Of a DNA stretch of 14,162 bases, positions 6,579-12,454 are shown piece after piece; the first letter of the stretch is position 1, and the number at the start of each line of letters is the position of its first letter. The DNA is from an uncultured Clostridia bacterium (lineage in GTDB: Bacteria > Bacillota > Clostridia > Oscillospirales > CAG-272). The stretch spans positions 1 to 14,162 of the forward strand of contig CALAXC010000172.1 of assembly GCA_937894775.1 (NCBI GenBank), written 5' to 3'. The notes under the pieces are model-generated. The model was not told where the DNA came from. It worked only from the letters and a program-made list of their open reading frames with translations, and did not search any database. A program made the translations under genes and the position numbers.

Positions 6579-7648
6579 AAAAAGAAAAAAAGTTTAAAAA
6601 CATTATAAGCACGGTCAGTAATTTCTTTGTTTTCTTTTTGCTTGCGGCATTTGTAACGACTTGCTGTATTATGCTTTTTATATCGGCTTTGCAGGAATCG
6701 GTAGGAAGAGAATTTACAGGAAATGAGATAGCTCTTGCAGCAAAGATAACAATGGTAAATGTTATCTTGATAAGTGTAGTAATGGCTATTATTGACTATC
6801 TTCGACGAAAATTTACGGTGGAGCGCCCCGTAAAGAAAATTACCGAGGCTACCTCTAAAATGATAGAGGGAGATTTTAGCGTTCGTATTGAATCTATCTC
6901 AAAATTTGCTACCGATGACAGCTTTAATGAAATTATAGAGTGCATCAATAAGATGGCGGAGGAGCTGTCGGGCGTGGAAACTCTTCGCACAGACTTTATA
7001 GCTAACGTATCCCACGAGATGAAAACACCTCTTGCCGTGATGCAAAATTACGGAACACTTTTGCAAGATCCCGAGCTTCCTGAGGAAAAAAGGGTAGAGT
7101 ATGCAAAGGCTATTACCGATGCATCCCGACGTCTTGCCGATATGATGACTAATATCCTTAAGCTTAACAGACTTGAAAATCAGCAAATATATCCTAATCT
7201 TACTACGTTTGATCTTGGCGAACAGCTTTGCGAGAGCCTTCTTCAATATGAAGCCACTTGGGAAAGAAAAAATATCGAAATAGAAACCGATATTGCTGAA
7301 GATGTGACTGTTTGCGCGGATTCCGAGCTTCTTATGCTTGTATGGAATAATCTTTTTTCCAATGCTTTCAAGTTTACCGATAACGGTGGAAAGGTAACTC
7401 TTATGCTGACCGCTGACGAAAGATTTGCAACCGTCAGAATATCGGATACAGGATGCGGAATGAACAGTGAGGTGGGCGCACATCTGTTTGAAAAGTTTTA
7501 TCAGGGTGATACTTCGCGCGCAACTCAGGGAAACGGTCTTGGACTTGCGCTTGTCAAGCGAGTTGTCGATATTACGCAAAGTGAAATTGGTGTGGAAAGT
7601 GCGGTCGGGGTTGGAACGACCTTTACCGTAAGGATCAGGAGGAAATGA
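6575..7648 (+). CDS. Sensor histidine kinase with very short extracellular loop
   Basis: This 357-residue membrane kinase has two spans at about 14-37 and 54-75, separated by only some 16-18 residues outside the membrane, which is too little for a separate sensor domain. A HAMP-like linker follows (about 80-132), then the dimerisation domain with phospho-acceptor His147 in FIANVSHEMKTPL. The ATP-binding domain has the N box NNLFSNAFKFT (258-268), G1 box DTGCGM (291-296), F box FEKFYQGD (305-312) and G2 box GNGLGLALV (319-327). The start is GTG at 6575, overlapping the regulator stop. Kinases of this shape next to ABC transporters usually sense envelope stress or antimicrobial peptides, often through the transporter; that role is inferred here. 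Confidence 0.92.
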   Translation: MKKEKKFKNIISTVSNFFVFFLLAAFVTTCCIMLFISALQESVGREFTGNEIALAAKITMVNVILISVVMAIIDYLRRKFTVERPVKKITEATSKMIEGDFSVRIESISKFATDDSFNEIIECINKMAEELSGVETLRTDFIANVSHEMKTPLAVMQNYGTLLQDPELPEEKRVEYAKAITDASRRLADMMTNILKLNRLENQQIYPNLTTFDLGEQLCESLLQYEATWERKNIEIETDIAEDVTVCADSELLMLVWNNLFSNAFKFTDNGGKVTLMLTADERFATVRISDTGCGMNSEVGAHLFEKFYQGDTSRATQGNGLGLALVKRVVDITQSEIGVESAVGVGTTFTVRIRRK

Positions 7649-7649
7649 A

Positions 7650-8540
7650 ATGAATTGGAAAAAGCTTGGTAAGGCATTACTGTTTCCGCATATAGTTATT
7701 ATGCTGATTCTTGTTCCGCTTGCCGCAACCTTTCTTATCGGAGCTATGGTGTTTATCGGAACAGAGTCTCCTGCAGCGATAATTTCCTATGTTCTTGCCG
7801 CATATACTTTGACGGTCTGGTGTTGCAGGATACCTTATTTGATCAGGTTTTTTAAAAATTTTAAAAATAAAAATAAATATATACAAAAATGGCAGGGCGA
7901 TACCCGATTACGTGTGAAGATATCGCTTTACGGTTCATTGATATGGAATGCTTTATACGGAATATTTCAGCTGTGGCTGGGCTTTTACCATCATACCTTT
8001 TGGTTTTATTCGCTTGGCGCATATTATATTTGTCTTGCTGTGATGCGATTTTTTCTGGCGCTACATACAAGAAAATATGAGCCGGGTGAAAATATGAGAA
8101 ATGAGCTTATAAAATACCGTGCTTGCGGATGGGTATTTCTTGTGATGAATTTAGCATTGGCTTTGATCGTTTTCTTTATGGTATATTGGAACAGGACCTT
8201 CCAACATCATATGATCACGGCTATTGCGATGGCTGCTTATACTTTTATGTCATTGGTTATCGCTATTATAAACGTTGTTAAATACAGAAAATATAACAGT
8301 CCCGTATTTTCGGCATCAAAAGCTATAAGCTTGGCGGCAGCGCTTGTATCGATGCTTACGCTTGAATCTACGATGCTGACTACCTTCGGTGACGGAACAA
8401 TGAACGTAACGGGGCAGAAATGGATGCTTGGAGCAACGGGTGGCGCAATATCATTGCTTATCGTTCTGGCGGCGATCTATATGATCGTTGTAAGCACAAA
8501 GAAACTTAAACAATTAAAGACAGAGGTTGAAAATGGATAA
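7650..8540 (+). CDS. Uncharacterised eight-TM membrane protein
   Basis: This 296-residue integral membrane protein has about eight predicted spans (12-35, 41-65, 90-110, 117-137, 159-180, 187-209, 223-244 and 259-281) joined by short loops, with basic segments KNFKNKNKYIQKW and RKYEPGENMRNELIKYRA. No transporter, enzyme or kinase motif is recognised. Notable conserved-looking stretches are STMLTTFGDGTMN (240-252) and VYWNRTFQHH (178-187). The ribosome site AGGAGG lies inside the end of the kinase gene and the ATG begins one base after its stop, so it is in the same transcript. An accessory role to signalling or to the transporters is suggested only by position. Confidence 0.88.
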   Translation: MNWKKLGKALLFPHIVIMLILVPLAATFLIGAMVFIGTESPAAIISYVLAAYTLTVWCCRIPYLIRFFKNFKNKNKYIQKWQGDTRLRVKISLYGSLIWNALYGIFQLWLGFYHHTFWFYSLGAYYICLAVMRFFLALHTRKYEPGENMRNELIKYRACGWVFLVMNLALALIVFFMVYWNRTFQHHMITAIAMAAYTFMSLVIAIINVVKYRKYNSPVFSASKAISLAAALVSMLTLESTMLTTFGDGTMNVTGQKWMLGATGGAISLLIVLAAIYMIVVSTKKLKQLKTEVENG

Positions 8541-8946
8541 TAATAATCGTGAAGAAAACGGATTTGTATATAACTATTCCGCCAAAGAGCAGGCAGAAGT
8601 AAAACGTATCCGTGAAAAATATATGTCTGCACCTAAGGCAGAGGATAAGATGGCGTATTTGCGTAAACTTGATGCAAGTGTTACACGTACTGCACAGATC
8701 GTGGCGCTTATATTCGGAATCGTAGGCGCGATCATACTTGGTCTTGGAATGAGCATTATTATGACGGATCTTTCGGAATTTATGGGACTTAGTAACGATA
8801 TGGCTATGATAGTAGGAATTATCATAGGTATATTCGGCGGTGCTCTTGCCAGTATAGCATATCCGATATATAATGTTATCGTAAAAAGGAAGCGCAAAAA
8901 AATTGCGCCCGAGATCATTCGTCTTACAGATGAATTGATGAAATGA
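8533..8946 (+). CDS. Small two-TM membrane protein (paralogue of the 1539 gene)
   Basis: This 137-residue relative of the first cassette gene shares the pattern IRxxYM, LRKLD, VxR, IFG, GMSxxMTD and YPxY, and a C-terminal basic stretch before a final short helix. Spans lie at about 53-77 and 91-114. It has a longer polar N-terminus (residues 1-25) than the paralogue. The ATG at 8533 overlaps the last codons of the preceding gene (ATGGATAA); a TTG at 8527 is possible but less likely. No function is assigned. As the last gene of the cassette it mirrors the first, so the transporter and sensor genes are bracketed by this family. Confidence 0.85.
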   Translation: MDNNNREENGFVYNYSAKEQAEVKRIREKYMSAPKAEDKMAYLRKLDASVTRTAQIVALIFGIVGAIILGLGMSIIMTDLSEFMGLSNDMAMIVGIIIGIFGGALASIAYPIYNVIVKRKRKKIAPEIIRLTDELMK

Positions 8947-8990
8947 TCAGCAAAGCGGATCTTTTAAAGAAATAAAAAGAATATTGTTAA

Positions 8991-9020
8991 AAAGATGCGT
9001 GTCAAAACGCATCTTTTTTT
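8991..9020 (+). terminator. Rho-independent terminator ending the cassette
   Basis: AAAGATGCGT (8991-9000) and ACGCATCTTT (9007-9016) form a perfect 10-bp stem with loop GTCAAA, and T residues continue to 9020. It lies 45 bp after the last cassette stop codon and separates the cassette from the methionine genes. Confidence 0.92.
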
Positions 9021-9029
9021 ATAAATTTA

Positions 9030-9058
9030 TTGAATATTTATTTACTTTGTGGTATAAT
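9030..9058 (+). promoter_or_regulatory. SigA-type promoter of metY-metA
   Basis: TTGAAT (9030-9035) as -35 and TATAAT (9053-9058) as -10 are spaced 17 bp apart, with an extended -10 TGG just before the hexamer. Transcription would start near 9065, leaving a 5' leader of only about 25 nt. That excludes a SAM riboswitch or T-box between promoter and gene, so control, if any, would be by a DNA-binding regulator. Confidence 0.85.
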
Positions 9059-9089
9059 TATTGTGATTTTATTTTAAAGGAGTAGTTTT

Positions 9090-10376
9090 ATGGCATACAG
9101 TAAAGATTATAAAATAGAAACAAAATGTATTCAGGCAGGATATCAGCCTAAAAATTCAGAGCCGAGAGTTCTTCCTATAGTTCAGAGTACTACTTATGTA
9201 TATGATTCGACCGAGGAGGTTGCGGCGGTATTTGACGATCCTACTAAATCTTTAATATATTCAAGATTTGCAAACCCCACCGTTATGGCGGTTGAAGATA
9301 AAATAGCAGAGCTTGAGGGTGGTGTCGGTGCTATGTGTACGACATCAGGTCAGGCGGCAACTCTTTTGTCTATCCTTAATTTGTGCGAGGTAGGAGATAG
9401 CTTTATCAGCCTTTCCGAAATATATGGCGGAACTGTAAATCTTTTTGCATTTACCTTTAAGAGAATGGGAATCGAATGCATTTTTGTCGACAAGAATGCA
9501 ACAGATGAAGAAATAGAGGCGGCATTCAAGCCTAATACCAAAGCAGTGTTCGGTGAAACTATAGCAAATCCCGCGCTTTCGGTTCTTGATATAGAAAGAT
9601 TTGCTAAATTCGCTCACGCACACGGAGTACCGCTTATAGTTGATAATACTTTTGCAACACCCGTACTTTGCCGTCCCATTGACTTTGGAGCTGATATAGT
9701 TATTCACTCGACCTCTAAATATATGGACGGTCACGCAGTTCAGGTTGGCGGTGTTATCGTTGACAGCGGTAAATTTGATTGGGCTAACGGAAATTTCCCT
9801 GCTTTGACAGAACCCGATGAGTCTTATCACGGACTTCGTTATGTTGAAACATACGGAAAGCTTGCATATATCCTTAAGGCGAGAATGCAGCTTATGAGAG
9901 ATTTCGGTGTTTATCCTGCGGCACATTCGGCATTTTTGCTTAATATGGGACTTGAAACTCTTGCGGTAAGAATGAAGCAGTATTGTGAAAACGCAATGAC
10001 TGTAGCAAAATATCTCGAGGCACACGATAAGGTCTTGAGCGTAAAATATCCCGGACTTGAGGGAAATGAGGATTATGAGCTTGCGCAGAAGTACCTTAAG
10101 GGCTGCAGCGGTGTAATTTCTTTCAGAATCAAAGGCGGTAAGGAAGCGGCTATCAAGTTTATGAATTCGCTTTCGATGGCTTCAAATGAGGTTCACGTTG
10201 CCGATATTCATACTTGTGTTCTTCATCCTGCAAGTGAAACACACCGTCAGCTTACAGATGAACAGCTTGTTGCTTGTGGCATAACTCCCGATCTCGTTCG
10301 TTTCTCGGTAGGACTTGAAAACGTAGACGATATTATAGCTGACATTGAGCAGGCTATGCAGAAAGCATTTAATTAA
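9090..10376 (+). CDS. metY: O-acetylhomoserine sulfhydrylase (PLP enzyme)
   Basis: This 428-residue cytosolic enzyme of the Cys/Met metabolism PLP family makes homocysteine from O-acetylhomoserine and sulfide. The PLP-binding Lys210 lies in HSTSKYMDGHA. YSRFANPT (57-64), the phosphate-binding TTSGQAA (84-90) and DNTFATP (185-191) are in their normal places. Length matches MetY (about 425-430) rather than the shorter cystathionine synthases (about 380-400), and the long insert around 225-275 is MetY-like. AAAGGAG lies about 8 bp before the ATG. It is followed after 21 bp by metA, which supplies its substrate. A methionine gamma-lyase or other family member is less likely given the neighbour and length. 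Confidence 0.92.
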   Translation: MAYSKDYKIETKCIQAGYQPKNSEPRVLPIVQSTTYVYDSTEEVAAVFDDPTKSLIYSRFANPTVMAVEDKIAELEGGVGAMCTTSGQAATLLSILNLCEVGDSFISLSEIYGGTVNLFAFTFKRMGIECIFVDKNATDEEIEAAFKPNTKAVFGETIANPALSVLDIERFAKFAHAHGVPLIVDNTFATPVLCRPIDFGADIVIHSTSKYMDGHAVQVGGVIVDSGKFDWANGNFPALTEPDESYHGLRYVETYGKLAYILKARMQLMRDFGVYPAAHSAFLLNMGLETLAVRMKQYCENAMTVAKYLEAHDKVLSVKYPGLEGNEDYELAQKYLKGCSGVISFRIKGGKEAAIKFMNSLSMASNEVHVADIHTCVLHPASETHRQLTDEQLVACGITPDLVRFSVGLENVDDIIADIEQAMQKAFN

Positions 10377-10397
10377 AAACTAAAAACGGAGGATCAT

Positions 10398-11315
10398 ATG
10401 CCGATAAAAATTCCAAATCTCTTGCCGGCAACACAGATCTTGCAAAATGAAAATATCTTCGTAATGACCGAAACCCGCGCTATGACGCAGGATATACGTC
10501 CTTTGAAGATACTTATGCTTAATCTTATGCCACAGAAGATAGTAACCGAAACGCAGATAGCAAGACTTATCGGTAATACACCGCTTCAAGTAGAACTTGA
10601 GCTTTTACAAACGGCAACACATAAGGCAAAGCATACATCCGCAGAGCATATGCTTGCATTTTATAAGACTTTTGATGAAATATCACATAAAAAATATGAC
10701 GGAATGATAATTACGGGCGCACCCGTTGAGAATATGCCGTTTGAACAGGTTGAATATTGGGAAGAGCTTTGTAAGATAATGGAGTGGACAAAGACTCACG
10801 TAACAAGTACTTTCCATATATGCTGGGGCGCTCAGGCAGGTCTTTATTATCACTACGGAATAAATAAATATCCGCTGGAAAAGAAGCTTTTCGGAGTTTT
10901 TGAACATAAGCTCGATCATAAGCTTTCGATCCTTTTCCGCGGTTTTGACGATACATTTGTAGTTCCTCATTCGCGACATACTGAGGTTCGCAGAGAGGAT
11001 ATTGAAAAAGAACCGCGTCTCAAGATACTTTCAAGCTCCGATGAAGCGGGAATTTACGTTTGCGCTACTGAAAAGGGACGTCAGATATTTGTAACGGGAC
11101 ATTCGGAATATGATGCCGATACCTTGAAAAAAGAGTATATGCGTGATAAAAATGCAGGTCTTCCTATTGAGGTGCCGAAAAATTATTTTCCCGATGATGA
11201 TGATACCAAGGAGCCGATAGTTCGTTGGAGAAGCTGTGCGAATCTGCTTTATTCAAATTGGCTTAATTATTTCGTTTATCAGTCAACACCGTATAATATT
11301 GAGGATATTGATTGA
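10398..11315 (+). CDS. metA: Homoserine O-acetyltransferase (MetA family)
   Basis: This 305-residue enzyme activates homoserine for methionine synthesis. It is full length, and the catalytic Cys142 (FHICWGAQAG), His235 and Glu237 (TGHSE) fall at the same numbers as in the E. coli protein. Residue 111 is Glu (GAPVENMPFEQVEYW). In studied MetA proteins Glu111 goes with acetyl-CoA and Gly111 with succinyl-CoA, so acetyl transfer is predicted despite the family's frequent succinyltransferase label. This matches the upstream metY, which consumes O-acetylhomoserine. CGGAGG lies about 6-7 bp before the ATG. Cotranscription with metY is expected. Confidence 0.94.
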   Translation: MPIKIPNLLPATQILQNENIFVMTETRAMTQDIRPLKILMLNLMPQKIVTETQIARLIGNTPLQVELELLQTATHKAKHTSAEHMLAFYKTFDEISHKKYDGMIITGAPVENMPFEQVEYWEELCKIMEWTKTHVTSTFHICWGAQAGLYYHYGINKYPLEKKLFGVFEHKLDHKLSILFRGFDDTFVVPHSRHTEVRREDIEKEPRLKILSSSDEAGIYVCATEKGRQIFVTGHSEYDADTLKKEYMRDKNAGLPIEVPKNYFPDDDDTKEPIVRWRSCANLLYSNWLNYFVYQSTPYNIEDID

Positions 11316-11354
11316 TGGAATTATCTTTTAGCGATTTGTGTATTTAATAACATA

Positions 11355-11395
11355 AAAAGAGGCTGTCTCAATGTAAATTTGAGATAGCCCCTTTT
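11355..11395. terminator. Bidirectional hairpin terminator between metA and the peptidase
   Basis: GGCTGTCTCAA (11361-11371) pairs with TTGAGATAGCC (11379-11389) with one G-U pair and a 7-nt loop. After a single mismatch the helix extends through AAAAG (11355-11359) and CTTTT (11391-11395). T runs exist on both strands, fitting two converging genes. The GGCTGTCTCA arm equals the end of the repeat element at 1160, so the two may be related. Confidence 0.75.
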
Positions 11396-11417
11396 GTATT
11401 TTGAAAAATATTTAGTA

Positions 11418-12251
11418 TTAATCAATTTCGATCAATTCTTTTTTGCTTTGTGTAAAGTTATAAAGCGAGCCGTCGGAATTTATCAGGATCATATCCTCAA
11501 TTCGGCAACCGAATCTGCCTTCAAGATATATTCCCGGTTCAACGGTAACAACGTTTCCTGCGGTGAGAAGAAGTTTTTCATCTGCGCGAGGAGAGAGATT
11601 AGGTCTTTCGTGTATAAACATTCCAACTCCGTGTCCGAGTGAATGGCCGAATGCTTTACCGTATCCTGCATCGGTTATTATTTTTCTTGCTATGCTGTCG
11701 GCATATTTGCAAGGCATTTCGCCTTTTATTTGTTCAAGAGCGGCTTTTTGTGCTGAAAGAACTGTGTTATAAATAGCTTTTAATTCGTTATCGGCTTTTC
11801 CTATAACTACAGTTCTTGTCATATCCGAGCAATATCCGTTATATTTTGCACCGAAATCCATCGTTAAAAAGCCTTTTTTGAGCTTTTCGTTTCTCGGTAT
11901 TCCGTGAGGTAGGGAAGAAGCATCACCTGAAACGGCGATAGTTTCAAAAGCCGAAGCTTCGGCTCCCGATTTTCTCATAAAATAGTCAAGCTCAAGCGCA
12001 ACGTCGTATTCGGTAATGCTGTTTTTGTTTGCGGAAATAAAATCAAGTATATAAGAAAATGCGCTGTCGGTTATGCTCTGCGCTTTTTTTATTCGCTCTA
12101 TTTCATAGTCAAGCTTTATCGCTCTTTGCTCAAGAAGAATGTCAGAAGCTCCGCCGTTAAGTATCGAAATGCCTTCGAGGGCGTTTGAAAAAAGTTGAAA
12201 TTCCTTTAATGTTATCGAGCTTTCTTCAACGGTAATTCTTTTTAATTTGTT
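11418..12251 (-). CDS. Xaa-Pro aminopeptidase, 5'-truncated (M24 family)
   Basis: This frame encodes the C-terminal 277 residues or so of a proline-specific aminopeptidase (cytosolic metallopeptidase that removes residues before proline). The pita-bread domain is complete: with Met at 11976-11978 as residue 1, MDFGAKYNGYCSDMTRT (40-56) carries two metal Asp, GHSLGHGVGMFIHERP (111-126) the His, and VEPGIY (146-151) and RIEDM (159-163) the two Glu ligands. Upstream residues ITVEESSITLKEF resemble the end of the creatinase N-domain, so about 80 residues of a usual ~355 are missing. Homology stops near 12240, where an ABC ATPase fragment in another frame begins, and a stop codon lies at 12252-12254 in this frame. 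No start codon with a ribosome site is evident there. Likely cut by a rearrangement or a false join. Confidence 0.85.
   Translation of the reverse strand, partial: NKLKRITVEESSITLKEFQLFSNALEGISILNGGASDILLEQRAIKLDYEIERIKKAQSITDSAFSYILDFISANKNSITEYDVALELDYFMRKSGAEASAFETIAVSGDASSLPHGIPRNEKLKKGFLTMDFGAKYNGYCSDMTRTVVIGKADNELKAIYNTVLSAQKAALEQIKGEMPCKYADSIARKIITDAGYGKAFGHSLGHGVGMFIHERPNLSPRADEKLLLTAGNVVTVEPGIYLEGRFGCRIEDMILINSDGSLYNFTQSKKELIEID
12233..12251 (+). repeat. Direct repeat copy 1 at the peptidase/ABC junction
   Basis: TAATTCTTTTTAATTTGTT is nearly identical to the copy at 12502-12519, differing by a single T in the T run. It lies exactly where peptidase homology ends and ABC ATPase homology begins. 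Confidence 0.8.
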
Positions 12252-12454
12252 TTAGTTCTCCTTCTATTATTGCTTTTCCTTTTACTAAGATTAAAAGACG
12301 CTTACAAAACATTTCTACATGTTCCATCCTATGAGAAGAAAAGATAATAATCATTCCTTTTTTACTAAATTCATTTAAAATATCCACTAGTAACGATACA
12401 TTGAATGGATCAAGTGAAGTAAATGGCTCATCTAAGATTAATAGTTTTGGATTA

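Noticed and set aside
6899..7579. A 226-codon open frame antisense to the histidine kinase
   Set aside because: It lies wholly inside a gene with all kinase boxes intact, is rich in Cys/His/Lys without domain pattern, and has no ribosome site.
9021..9089. SAM riboswitch or T-box before metY
   Set aside because: The promoter at 9030-9058 leaves only about 25 nt of leader and no matching structure was seen.
9345..10025. A 226-codon open frame antisense to metY
   Set aside because: It is a reverse-strand shadow of a conserved PLP enzyme; composition is Cys/Ser/Arg-rich without motifs.
11394..11772. Plus-strand open frames over the peptidase gene
   Set aside because: The minus strand holds complete M24 metal-ligand motifs; the plus frames are shadows.
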